DNA of 64,000 nucleotides. Origin: Branchinecta lynchi (Eukaryota; Arthropoda; Branchiopoda; Anostraca; Branchinectidae). Every line of letters begins with the position of its first letter. Positions within the stretch are counted from its first letter, which is position 1. Shown here piece by piece: positions 29,156 to 43,000 of the stretch. The notes below the pieces were generated by a model that had not been told where the DNA came from, did not search any database, and was given only the letters and a program-made list of their open reading frames with translations. Both the position numbers and the translations under genes were made by a program. The DNA lies in assembly GCA_023053575.1 (NCBI GenBank), contig JAKZAP010000021.1:16926212-16990211 (forward strand), read 5' to 3'.

Positions 29156-30888
29156 ATATCCTGGTACTTTTTATGACGAAAGTACATCAAGAACAAATAA
29201 GCAAAAGAACCTCCGTCTCCCGATCTCTGTAATACGACCGTGCGTAGTCGAATAGGTTTCCCATGACCTGCCCGATGCGAACGAGCGGAGGTTCGCGGAA
29301 CATCGTAATTCGTTACCTCTACAAACAGATGATCGCGGTAGAGCCCGGAGAAGAAAAGTCACGAGTAAGCGACTGTTTTTTTTTAAAGGACCCCTCTCGC
29401 TTATTCTGCCTTTTTATAATATACCTAGTGAAATGGCGGGTCATAAATAAATTACTTACTATTACTTACTAGTTCCCTTGTGGAATTATAAGCTTTTGAA
29501 ATCCCTATCTTTCTCCATTGTTTCGTTTTGTGCCTACGAATTTTTAGTGCCTTTTCGGCCGTGCCGAGTTTTGCCTGTCAAAGTTTGCAAGAATTTTCAC
29601 CCTCCGCAAACAACTCTTTCCCATACAAAGATATGAGAATCTTCTGTGTTTGACTAATTTTATTCGTTTAGTTTTCGTACTTTTTATCCACGGCGCGTTC
29701 AGTTTTCAAATGTTTGCGTCGGAGAGCGGAAAGGCTGTGCAGAGTCGTCAAGAGCTAATAAGAAAATCGCTAAATCCAGATGGAAAGTAATGGCATTTTC
29801 GAGAAAGTTTTTTTCTGATCCATTTCATCTTTACTCCACTATCTTAACATTGTTTTTGTGCAGTGGGTTACAAATAAATTATTATTATTATTATTGTTAT
29901 AGTGAAAAGATCATTTCTAGTAGGAGTTGGGCTCTAGCTTTGTTAAGTCTCTATGTTACAGTCTTTTCCTTTCAATGCGCAGCGGATAAGATGAAAGTAG
30001 ACGAGCGTCAGGTCTCTAGCTGTGCCTAGTTTTGTCGGGGTACCCATAATCTGTGCATGGGACTAAAGACGGAGGCTCTGTTGGCTTATTTGTTCTTGGT
30101 ATTATGCATTTTGTAATGTACTGCCCCAGGTGGAAAACTCACACATATAAGATTTTTGGTTTCAAACTATCAGTTAAACGGGTAAGGGCTTGCAGTGTTT
30201 GGTAGCTTGATAAATGGTAGCTTCGTGCAACATCAGAAACCTTTTATCACAGATCCCACTCAATGCGGCGAGGGATTGGCTCGCATGACGCAGCTACGCG
30301 GTATAAGCCAATGAGCCTCCTGTAAACAGTTGAGTGGATTGGCATAACGCGGGAATGACTAGCAGAGGACAAGTGATGAGGCTGGTATAAACAGTTATAG
30401 TACCGAGGGGAGAAAGAAGATGATACGAAATGGCTTGATTTATTTACAAAGATCAACAACAGCAACAACAACATGGCAGTCGGTTTCAAACACACCGGGA
30501 TAAATATTGAGCAAACTGCGCGTCCCCTTCCTGGTTAACCAAGAGGTGAAGAACTTTTGAAATGATCCCAAAATTTAAAGATCACGTGACGTTGGAAAAA
30601 AACATACTTCAAAGAACTGCGAGTTTTCGACTCGCTAGTTCTGATTTTGATTAGGTCGGCTTCGATTTGGCACTGAAAATGATTCAGTACGTCGTTAGTA
30701 ACGACTGATTTCTGCCCTAACTTCTAAAATAATTTTTTTCTAAATTAGAGCTGATAATAAAGCCCAAAACATGGTATTAAATCTGCAGTTGTGAGGGTAG
30801 TTAGGTAACAGGTTTCAGACAGACCCTCAAGAAAATTCATAAATTAAAGTGAATACAATTAAATAAATATTTAAATTAACATAATAAT
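29156..30888. other. Intergenic, partial repeats, no gene
   Basis: 29180-29340 has GAACAAATAAG and CCTCCG phrases related to 58900-59010. 29460-29720 is the inverse relative of 11640-12000. An ATT run lies at 29880-29896. The remainder has only short unremarkable frames. It lies downstream of both genes, which converge here. Confidence 0.4.
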
Positions 30889-31006
30889 TTAGAAGAAAGT
30901 TTCGACAGAGCAGGATGACCGGCTACATGCGCTGCGATCCTTGAAGCCTCTCTTGAACGAATCAGCGTAGGGCTTCATGTATTCCGGAAGGAAAGGCTCG
31001 ACCAAC
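30889..31006 (-). CDS. Secreted precursor, exon 4 (C-terminus)
   Basis: On the minus strand the acceptor TTCTTCTAG precedes 31006. G completes Arg from exon 3, followed by LVEPFLPEYMKPYADSFKRG, then the cysteines of SACSRSSC and TAA at 30891-30889. This exon is too short to stand out as an open frame. Its frame agreement with exon 3 and its conserved-looking end support it. Confidence 0.8.
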
Positions 31007-34000
31007 CTAGAAGAAAAGAAGGTTAAAGCACAACTCTTACTAGAAGTTATCTTTTGACATTAAAGCAGTGTTTACAAGTACAGGAAAACCTGAACAGAAT
31101 CCGGTCTTGGTGACAAGATTATGTTTACATGCCGAGGGAAAGAAAATTCTTCAAACCAGAAATTCAAACCCACTAGCCAATAAAAAAATCTTTTGAGAGC
31201 ATTTATGACACCAGTACTGATGACTGCTGCTCTCAAAACCTAGCTAGACTTTTTGTTTGTCTTTTTACAAGCGCCGCCGACGAAATTCCTTTCAAGTAGA
31301 CCGGAATTCCTTTCATCATGAAATCATGAAAGGATCTCGTCCCGCTAGACTTTTTTTCTAGTCGTCTTCAAGAACGCAACTTTCGAATCGACCGGAATTC
31401 CTTCTACTCGACGGGATTTCTTGTCCGTGTAAACGCTACATAAAATGGTTTAGAAACATTGTTCCATCCCGCAAAGAGTGAGTCCGCTATCGCCCGATGA
31501 AAAATTTACCTCGGAATAGTAGTATGAAGTTGTACGAAAAAGTAGCATGGAGTACTTACCTGATCCTGCTACATGCTTCTACTTTAAGGCTACCGTGTTA
31601 CTGCATGCTACTATTAGCAAGACTGGGTGCTCCTAGAGCAAGAGGATGCTACTGGATACTACTACTTAAGATTGCCCGAGTCTGAAGCACATTAAATGAT
31701 AGTACTCTTTACTATTACATATCACTAGATGCAACTTTGTCGTACAACTATCATACAACTACGCAGGCTAGAAATTTTGCATCGGAATTTCACACGGAAA
31801 ACGCTTCGACTGGCCGGTGGAAACTAAACCCTAGCTTATTATCTACGGCCCGTGACGTTTTCGTGACGCCAGGCAAGAAATAGTGAAATTCTATGAAATG
31901 AATGTTGCAGAATATATATTTGTATTTATAAATAAAGGCCAGCGAAGCGCCGGACGTGTTTACACTTACAAACCATTCTAGCAAGAAGTTCTAGGGTTAA
32001 TTAGTTCCGTAGTAAATCGAAAACACTGACTTTTCGTGTGACGTCACGAGCCATAGATAATTGGCTAAAGTTTAGTCAACACCGACTGGCCACGCTGCGG
32101 CGCTATTTCGATTACGCGGCGTCATTTGAGTCAAATGATGCGCGGCTGCTCTAATACTGACAATATTGTAGTGTAGGGAGCATTCGGTCAAAGAGTGTTT
32201 GGGAAAAAGCCCGAAGGCCATGGCCTTTTTTTTACAAGATGAGAAAAAAAGAAAAAGAATGGCTTTATGACTATTGAGTAAGCAGTTCGCAATGGCGCAA
32301 ACCAAGCCGGAGGAATTTCCCAAATATTCTCGTTCTCACATCACCAAATTGTGTAATTTTCAATACCCTTTCAACATCTCTTTCCATTAAGTGAAAAACT
32401 TGAATAAATGGGAAGTATCCAGGAAGTATCCTGGCGTGTTGATCTTACCGCAAAACCAAGCTACCGATCAGCATGACGAAAGGTAAAATTGTGTCAACTG
32501 TTGAATAACAGCAGAATTCTTTCCATTAAAATTTAATCGGTGCAGAAACTCTGTCCGGGGCAAAAAATCAATAGCGAAAGGCTTTTGTTTGAATATGTTA
32601 TACTCTACTCGTTCACGCTCAGTTTTAGGCAGCGAAACATCAGATCTCGTATCCCAATTTTTTTTTAAATATCTCTTCGTTTTATTATTTTAATTTCTTC
32701 AAGTGATTAGACATGCAACCTGTCAGCAGATAAGTGATTTAAAACTTGCTCAAAATACGCCATTCCCAAGTCGCCAACCCCTTTCCTCACTGCGACACTA
32801 GAATTCCGAACTTCCTTCCATAAACTTAACAAGTCATCTGTGCATGATTAGCAACCGCATATTCATGGTTTTTTCTTCATGTCAACTTGCAAACAGTTAA
32901 TCTTTGCAAATATTTGAATATTTTATCATTTTACTTTCTTTGTTGCTTGAATTACGTTGTTATGAATCACAATATTGTGTGATGCCTTAAATCTTTTGAA
33001 GAAGCAAAAGTTGTGCGCTGGATTAGGATTAGAAGGTCTAGGTTTAAATACTTTAAAATTTCCATTTTCCTTTAAAAAATATTCCGTGACATAGGGAAGT
33101 GAACCTTTTCTATTGTTCTGATAAAGTGAAGGTCGAGGGTTCACTTTCGTCTTTCACTTCATCAATGACGGTGCTGATTCGTGAAAGTGTATCACTACTT
33201 ACCTCAGAAGTGGTTTGGCAATGGTGCCACCTAGGCGGGAGGTAATGTCACCACCTTCGCACATGAACTTGTCGATACAAGTTGGCTCCATGAATGCACG
33301 GAGATACATCATAAGGTATTTGTCGACCTGGCGTGCGAGGGACGTCATACCGTCGTGTTCGACGAAGAGGGGGGCTTCGATTTCGTTATCATCAACGTCA
33401 CGCCTCTTGCGGCCGATTTGGGAGACACGTTGCCCGAAGGAGCTGGCCATGCCTAGAAAATAGGATCCAGTAAACAAACCGATATTCACCGCTGTGCCGG
33501 ACACTTTCTCGAGAACTGAATCTTTTCCGTATTTCCGAGATAAAAGAGAATCGTAGAAGTCCTAAACTCTTTTTTTTCTCGGTTATTTTCATTCTCTCGA
33601 ACCGATTTAGTCTTTCGGTAAATACTGCTTGAGCCCAAGTTGGCTGGGAAACATATATTAAAACAATGGCTAAAACAGACAGTCGGCTACGATGCTTTGG
33701 CAGCCATTTTCGGCTCTTCTTGGCAAGGGTCCTCGTCAGGCTGTTTAACTTCGGGGGACCAAAAATAGGATACTATAGTTGGTAGAAGCTTCAGTTATGC
33801 AGGTTTGTTACTTCCAGTTCCCGACTCTGGGGGGAGGGGGAGCAAAACATCGCTGTCAGAGCATCGTAGCCGACGTATCCAATTTAGCCATTATTTCAAT
33901 ATAGTCTTTCGGTGTTCATTCTATCGCTTCCGTGTCAATCTGCTTGGAATAGGAGGGATTTAGAATGTGACGTATCAGAGCAAATTATTAGTAGGGAGAA

Positions 34001-37000
34001 GCGTCAGCACCTCTGTTTTCCATGCTTTGCAAATGGCATTTAAAGCGAGACAAACTTTTGGGTTCAGAAATTTCTAGTAAAGCAAAGGCACCTGCACACA
34101 CCAAGAAACAACGGAGGCTGTATGATTTTTTACTATGTTTCAGAATATGAAGTTGTCGGAGCCAGCGCTGGTGATGGACTGATTGAGTTTTAGTAGGGAC
34201 GTTCACTATCGCTAGTGGTGATGGTGTCACTGCTACTAGAGTGTGTGTCGCTTTTTTCAAGTCTTGATGCTACTCTCCAGTGTTATTTTGCTCTATGACG
34301 TATACAAGTCATGTGCGCTAATCCCAGAGACTCATTTTGATTCTGTCCGAAAATTAGCCAGGTTAGATAAAATAATGCGTGCGCACGGATTTCGAGGAAC
34401 TACCTCAAACCTAAGCGCAACTACTGTACTGAAGAACTACTGCACTTTATTACGAATGTACTAAAGTATAAACATTCCTTCAGCCCAAGCTGACTGCGAA
34501 TCACAAGAGTCAGTCCAAATGCAGAAAAATCCCTACCCGATAATCGTCCCAATCGAGCAGCAAAAACAGCAGACGTGTCCAAAAATGAAATCACAGCAAC
34601 CTTTTTTTAATTCCAAGCAACTCTCACAAAGGAATCCACGAAGTCAGATCTTTAATGCCAAGTTAGAATCTTTAGTTGGTTTTCCGTTTTTCCAACTTGA
34701 GCGGCTCTGGGACCCTTGCCAAGAAGGGCCGAAATCTGAGCAAAATAACGCTAGTGATAGTGCCAATACCTGCTTTCCATGAAATTCCTTACTTCACCCA
34801 CTACGCTTGTGATATTTAAAGCGAGACAAACTTGTGGGTTTACGAATTTCTAGTAAAGCTAAGATGCGGTCTGCACACATCGAAGAAAAAGGGGAGGTTC
34901 TATCTTTTTTTTTGCTGTGTTCAGAATTTTAAGCTATTAAACACTGCTGCACGACTAACTGAGCTTCAGTTGGGACATTCTCTATCACTGGTAGTGCTAG
35001 TGTCGCTCATGTTCGAGTTAGTGTCGCTCATGTTCGAGTTTGTGTCACTTTTTTCAAGTCTTGGCGCTACTTCCTAGTGTTAGTTTGCTCTGGCAGAGCT
35101 CTAATAAAATTCAGTTGACGTATCCTTTTTACTGAAGTATTTCTAAGCTTTAGCCGAAGTTGACTGCGATTCATGCTTCATTGTGCTGAAGAGGTAATTA
35201 GGTGAGATTAAATTTGTTCTACTGATAGTTCGGTCCTTCTTGGCAAGGTTCTTCTCAGGGTCTACCTCGATATCAAGGTTGAAACACGAAAAGCAGGTCT
35301 AAGCAAGATCGCAGATTCGTTACTCTTTAAAAAAAAAATAATACTCTTTCAAAATAATTTGGAGCTAAGATAACGTGTTGTCCCCAGATGACCCATCTAT
35401 TCCCCCCTCCCCTCCCGTCTTCCGTGCGTCGGTCCGAGAGGAATACTGGCAATAAGTTTTCCCCATGTCCCGCTAATTCTTCTACCCATTTTTACGTAGT
35501 TTCATTCCATCATTTATTTCTGGTAATTTCTTGTAAGTGTATTAGTTAATTCGTTTCTTGTGTGTCTGTGCATTTTGTAAATTTGTATTCCTTTTCTAGC
35601 TTTTAGCTATTCGGATTAAGCTTGATTGATTGATTGTTTATCTGATTAAACCTTGAAGAGGAACCTTGCCGAGAGTAGCCGGCATAACGCTGGAATAAAT
35701 CTCAGCAGCTTAACCGTTTAGAACAATCAAATACTACTGTATTCAATCAATCATATATTCAATTAAAATGTATTTGTTGACGAATGTCCGTTATTTCCCC
35801 ATGATCGGTCTATCACATTATATCGGTCTATCACATTAAAAATTTAACTGGAATCAGCCTACTGAAGAACTGGAATAAATGGGAAAATATCCTGGCATGT
35901 TGGTCTTACCGCAAAACCAAGCTACCGATCAGCATGACGAAAGGTAAAATTTTGGCAACTGTTAAATAATAGCAGAAGGATTTCCATTAAAATTTTATCT
36001 GTGCGTTACCTCTGTCCGGGGAGAAAAATCAGTAGCGAAAGGGTGAAAGTTTTGCTCTGGGTTAAGTTAGGGGACCTGCATAAATATTCCTTTAGCTCAG
36101 ATAAAATCATGTTCTGAAGATAGCAAAAAAATGCTACAATCTCCATTGTTTCTTTGGTGTATGCAGACCGCTCTTTTGCTTTACTAGAAATTTCTAAACC
36201 CGCAAGTTTGTCTCTCTTTAAATACCGCAAGCGTAGTGGGTGGCTCTGGGGTGGGTGGCTCCCTAGTATTATTTTGCTCTGCTTTAGCTTAAATTGACTG
36301 CCCAATCGCTAAATGTTTAGCACAGTTAAATATTACTGGACGATTGTGGTGGAACTTATTGGACAGAGATGATTGGAGCTGATATATAACAGGTCAGTGA
36401 TCTTGGTTAGTTGAAATATTTGTACGAAATTGACGGTGGGCTACACAGAACATAGATGGCATCAGTGGATGGTTCACTGTTCCTATGGCCGGCTTCTACC
36501 AGACTATTGTTGTGGTTTGCTAACTCTGTTCACAAGCCCATCGGTAGCTCAAATGGGAATAGCGCCTGCCTGGTAAGCAGAGGGTCCTGGGTTCAAGTCC
36601 CGGCTGAGGATCATTTTTGTCTTTCATTTCACTACTATAAAATACATATGGTTTCCAAAACAGACAGGTTTGTCAAAGATTTGTAATAAATCCAATATTT
36701 CTTATTTTTTTTCTACACAGACTGCTAGTAGGTTAAATTTCTTATCACGTGTTCTTCTAGTATTGTGTGATTGTTGTTTTAATAAAAACAAAAAAAAAGA
36801 CAACCTCAGATGATTGATGAGAAACAACTTTAGATAATACCTAAGCAGATAGCATTTTTAAGTCGAATGTTTTCATTTATCACATCCGCATGTTGAAAGA
36901 ATAATTAGTTAGTTAGTCGATAATTAGTCGAGTTTCACATCCTGGCGGCATGTTTCACAAGCCTGGCGGCACTTGCTGTCATGTTATCTTAGGCCTACTA

Positions 37001-40000
37001 TGACTTTAATGATATTTCAATCTTTCTCTTCGTCGTTTTGTACTCGTGCTACACCAAAATTTGTTTCTGTCAGTCATGTTGTCGTTTCCTGTTTTTCTAT
37101 TCTGTCCTGTAATATATATTTTCCTTTCTTCGCGTTATTTTTTTTACACCATCGCCTTTATTACGCTTATTTTTTCTGGTGCAAGGTCTGGGGTCTGCAA
37201 GGTGTTCAAAAAATCGTTGATATGCAAGATTTTTTTTTTATACTAGGCCCACTTCGCTTGTGCAATTCACTCAAATTTGGCATTTACTTTTTAATTTTTT
37301 GTGTTTCTCAATTTTTTTCCGGCAGTGCCAGGGGCAAAAAATGGAGCTTACTTCTCCTTCCGAACACTGTGAAGAATCTTTGGAATATTAACACCGAAAA
37401 ACTTAAGAGGAGACTAAACAAGAAAGGTCGAAATATCGCCAGTGAAAATTGTGGCTGACCCGAGGGGTTTCCCACTCTCCATTTTAGTGTACAGCAAGTG
37501 ACCGGTGCTGCGGTGCCCGGTCAGTGCCGGCACGGTTGCCACGTGTTGGTACATTAATATCAGCATGTTTAGAACCAGGATCCCTAATTTATTGGCGTCA
37601 CTGCTGGTTTCGATCGGTGCCGGTAAAGATTGTACAGCAGGTGCCGGGGAATGGGTAACCCCTCGGGTTAACCACCGTGTGAATTTACTAATAATCAGTG
37701 CTCGAGTTTCACAAGCCTGGCGGCATCTGCTGTCAAGTTATCTTAGACTTGGAAAAGCCCCTACGGTGACTTTAATGATATTTCAATCATTCTCTTTGTT
37801 GATTTGTATCGTGATACACTAGATTTTCTTTCTGTCAGCTGTTGAAATATTGTTGAATGATTTAGCAATTTGATGTCCTCATTTTGGTCATTTTTATGCG
37901 GGCTCCGTGCGGCGTACTTTCGCATCGGGGAAAGTCGAGATTTATTTGGACATGAAAACAATTGCATGTGTTCTGCATACGAGAGAAGCCTTGGCACATG
38001 CTTCAAGCTAACGCGTGATTTCCTTTTTGTTTGTCGGTATAAAACAATTGGCATGGAGTCGATTTAATGTGGACTTCGTGTTAAGTAAGTTCTGTCACAA
38101 AAAATAACATGATGCGTTGCCAAAAAATTGACGAGGAACAATACAATATTCCGGATTCAAAGCGGAAAGTCCAGCCTCTTTAAAGCAGACCAGTTCACGT
38201 TCCTTCGATCTTCTATTTCAGTTCAATTCAATGTCTTTATAATCCGTTAAAACAATGGAGGACGTGTAGCCCTAGTGACGGAGTACAACAAAGGGAAAAA
38301 AAAGGTTAAAAAAAAACGATTAATTTTTTCATTAAAGGACACCTGAATGAAGAGTACCAAGTATCCTCCCTATCTGTATGACTTCCGTTAACATTGCCTG
38401 CAGAAAACCCAATCCAAATACGAAATAGTGTTTCCAAGCTATGATTTTTGCTCCATTTTGCATCTGTCCTTATTTCAATAACGAATGATTTTAGAAATGA
38501 ACAAATGTCTCTTCTGGAATATTTTTTAACCAGTGAAGCCCAAACGTATATCTAGAAGAAATTCCAATGCGATCCGGCCAGCACTGTACAAGATTTGAAC
38601 GAATTGCGCTTTTTGTCTTGGAGTCTGCATGTGCAAACCTCCAGAAACGAACATGACTATTTTGAAAACGTCACGCTCAGGAGAAGAATGCTCTACGTGG
38701 CCATGTCTGTAAATGAATTCTCCATGGTGTGTTCTAGTATGGTTTCATTGTTCAGGTGTCCTTTAAATCACTCGGTTTTTCTGAGAATCAGCCGATTTTT
38801 TCAGAAAAACAGTAGATTTGTTCGTTAAAATAGTCACGTTTTCTGAAAATCAGTCGGTTTTCCGTAAGATATTCTGCAATAACAGTGGGTAAAAATGACC
38901 AGCCAGTCGGTAAATACCTAGACCCCCTCCCCCAATAAAAACACATTTTGGCTAGTAACGCCTCTGCACTTCATTAGTGGAAGATTTCAAATCTCCACTC
39001 TTTATCATCTTTGCAGGCAGAACCATATGAAATTTCTGTGCAAGAAAGAATGGCTGGTCCAAGGGGACAATGCAGCAGATATTTGGAAAACTTTAAAGTT
39101 TGTTCAAAATTTTTTTTTGTATATGTCATCTTCACTCTTTGTTACTACTGAGGGGTCAGTCGTTATGGCTAGGCCTGTCGTTACATCCAGACTTTATCAA
39201 TCAGTAAATCCTCGAAAAAAACAGACGATTCCGTGAGCAATATGTGTTATAAAAGAATATAATATAATATATATATGTACAATATATAATATACAATAGA
39301 TGTCTAAAATTTTAAGGTTAGGTAAAAAAGACTGTATCAGCATCAGTCTATACAGACCTAACAGGCAGTGCTGATCTCCGATTATCTACCCTCAGTCAGG
39401 AACAAGGCCGTATCCACGGGGGGCTAGGGGGTTGACCCCCCCCCCCCCCGAAATACACAAAAATAATGATTTTATAGGCTTTTCCCTCTTATCTATGTGT
39501 TTTTGTACTTTTTTGTCCGACCAGCAGGCAATAACCCCCCCCCCCCATTCCTGGATATGGGCCTGGTCAGGAAGTTCAATGGGCGTTGGGGGGGGGGGGG
39601 CGATCCATCCTGGTACTTTTGTATATCTTTCCTGAGATTACTCCAGGTACCCATTTGAAGCTGGGTGGACTTAGACTTTTCTTAGGTTACGCCACAAACC
39701 CCCACCCCAAACCAAACGGTAGGCGCCACCGAGACTTGAACCAGCGACCCTTCACTTATGAGTTTAGCATGCCGCTCATGATGAACTGACCGACTGTTAT
39801 CCTTAAAACTGCGAACACGTAATGTGCATTTCCCAGCCGGATTTCCTGCACTTTCATCATCAAGTTCAACAAAATTTCTACTTTTCCTTATGGGAGTTAT
39901 GATGGTGCCGCAAATCCGGGCAGGAATTCCAGTCGGGGAGCTGCCGATCCTGATCGTGTGTTCGCACTTTAAAAGACGACATCCTTGTGCTGTGCATCTT

Positions 40001-43000
40001 CATGCACAGCTCGTACTAGATATGATCCTTTTCAAGACAAAACGGATCAGAAATGTCGCCGAAAATAGCAATATTTGCCCCCTGATATTAGCGATTTCCT
40101 AGTTGATGTGTTCCGAGTCTGTCCAGACTTTTCGCTGTCAGAAGCGGAGGTTGGACGCAAACTATTTGAAACATGTGCTTCACATGGTAATAGAAGTGTT
40201 GAAAAAAAAACAAGACAGACCTGTTTGTCCACCGAGTCTTCCAACATGAAAAAAACAAAAAAAAATATGAAGCTTCCCATACTTTTATTTGTGAAAGCGT
40301 TGTCGTCAGGCGTTCTACCTTTCGGAAAAGTTTCCTCCGCGCGAAAACACGACACGACCTCAAATGCACTAATAACTCGTAGGTGATCCCAGCGTTTTTG
40401 TTAGTCCCAAGGACTTCCTCCCCGTATTCTCGCGAGTCCCCACGGACGGGAGTGCTCTGATTATCATCACCAAGGCCGTATCCAGTACTTTGATTATCAT
40501 CACCAGGGCCGTATCCAGGGGGGGGGGGGGGGTTAGGGGGTTGCCCTCCCCCCCCCCCCCCCCCCCCGAAACATAAAAAATAATAATTTTTATAGCCTTT
40601 TCCCTCTGATCTATGTCTTTTGTGTACTGTTTTGTCCGACCCGCAGTCGGAATGCATATCGAGACAAATCCTCTCACCTGAAAAAAATCAAACAAAATCC
40701 ATTTTGGAAGCATTCACGTGTTTTCGTCGGCGGAGTCCGCGTCGATTGACTCCCTCTATTCTCGCCGTCCCCTTTGATTCTAGGGGCAGTCCCCAGGGAA
40801 CGGCGAGAATACGCCTAATTACGAAGGGCAGGGATTGCTTAAAGGACTCGTCGTAACTAAAATGCCAATGCAACCTACTTACGTAATTGCATTCGTTCAT
40901 GATCATATCCGGAGAGCCAAAATTAATATGTTAGATTCTAAACCAGCTAACGGCACTTCATAATTTTTGCACTTGCCACGATTCACTATTTTCCATGCGC
41001 GTTACGCTCCCGACGAGTGTTCGCGTATCATGCTGTGATGCGTATAACCGGTTATCTGAATTTGCCGAGTTTTTGCTAGAAGTCCATGAGCCTGAGGAAA
41101 GGCTTAACACAGCCAAAGCCGTGGATAATTTGTTAAAAGCAGGGCCTAGGTTTATAGTATTCAAATGGTTTGGATACTGGAGCATAAAATGTAAATAGTG
41201 CGAGGTGTGCTTTAAGCTTACAGTTCCATAAGGAAGCTATGGAAGACGGTAGAGGAAGTAAGATCACCCCTTAAAGACGAAATCCTCACCTGTGAATCGT
41301 TCCAACATCCTCAAACCCCATTCGCCCATTGATTCGCTAGCATCGGCGTACATTCTCTTCATGATTGGCATAGCTCTCTTGACAAGGGGGCTAAACTTCT
41401 TCATTGTTTCGTACTTGGGCATATAGTTCTCTGCAGTGGGGAGATAGTAGTAGACATACCCAATAGCCGTTTCAAGAGGGTCAGTTTGGAAGGCGCCATA
41501 GCCAGGTTGGTAAGGCTCCTGGTGGTAGGCGGGACCAGCTGCGTTTGTGTGCTGATCTGAAGCTAGGTATACGTTTCCCTGTTCTGAAAAGAACAGAACC
41601 CTTGTTAGCTCAGCCTTTGATCTTAAAGTGTTTTTTTTTTTTTTTTTTTTTTTTATTGATTCAGCTCGTAGCGCCGACGTGGCACTAAATACGTCGACCA
41701 TTACATTTGTTAAAATATTTGAATATATACAATTATTACACAAAAGAAAATAATTTACTTAGAATTCACTTGTTTTTTGTTAATCTTCTCACTGAAATAC
41801 GGTACAAAGGAATTCGAATAACGGTTTGTGCGACATTTAACTGTCACCAGGAGGTTTTGATGCCGCGTGCGTCCTGTCATCGGTGCTAGATCGGGCAGAA
41901 TATCTCTTGTTTTTCACTGGCAAGGATTGATCTGCCAAAACGTAAAATTAAGTTTTCCGGCGGATATGGAGTGGCTCAAGTCTTAATAGGAGGAGGGAAA
42001 AATATTCTTTGAGCCCAAGCTGACTTTGAAACATTTATTCAAACAATGTTTACAACGGATACGTCAGCTATGATTCTTCATCAGCGATATTTCGGCCCTT
42101 CTTGGCAAGGGTCCTCGTCAGGCTGTCAATCCTCTGGTTCAACTTCGGGGAAGGAAACAAACCTGTAATCAATTAATAATTACAGGTTTGTTTCCTTCCC
42201 CGAAGTTGAACCAGAAGCTCGAAGTCGAAGTTCAACTTCGGGGAAGGAAACAAACCTGTAATCAATTAATAATTACAGGTTTGTTTCCTTCCCCGAAGTT
42301 GAACCAGAGGATTGACAGCCTGACGAGGACCCTTGCCAAGAAGGGCCGAAATATCGCTGATGAAGAATCATAGCTGACGTATCCGTTGTAAACATTGTTT
42401 GAATAAAAGGAGGAGGGAAGCTTCGTAACCATTGAATTACATGGTTACGAAGCCATGTAATACAATGGCTTCGTAATACCAACTGAAGGGTTTGGTGTTA
42501 CGTAAATAGTATGATCAATGGTGTTCATTCATAAACACCACCAATCAGAACACAAGAACGGGGACAACTGGCAATCTCTTAAGGAGTCTCTTGATCGAGA
42601 ATATAAGATTGTTCAAAGTGTGGGAAAACGATTGTTTGATATAATCTTTCAGACCTCTAAAGTAAATCATAAATCCGTTTCGTTTGCCGACCTTTGCCAA
42701 TTTCTTTTACATTTTGGCTGGTAGCGTAGCGTAAGACCTTTGATTAGCTACCGTATGTATGATTAAGGGATCTCCTACGAAAACTAAGTGGAGAGACGTT
42801 GTGTGTGGCATGATTCAACAGATCGTGACTAGGTGGGGTGGACTAAGAAGTAGAACTATCATTTTGTCCGTGCCGATTTCGAAACGACGTCCTGGCGCTG
42901 GCTCAGGTGACACTCCCACCTCACTGGTCTTGGAGCCCCGAAAAAAATGAGCGTCTTGGCAGCGTTCTAAAACACATACACGACTAGGACAGGAAATGCC

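Noticed and set aside
36537..36609. tRNA-Thr (GGT) gene
   Set aside because: The acceptor stem has two mismatches, the D arm is altered, and the same SINE tail follows.
36973..37458. 161-codon Phe/Ser-rich frame
   Set aside because: Composition follows T-rich DNA, there are no domain motifs, and part is an internal duplication of noncoding sequence.
40088..40713. Long minus-strand frames with Gly and Pro runs
   Set aside because: Gly and Pro runs translate the G and C runs of a dispersed repeat, and the frame crosses two unrelated repeats.
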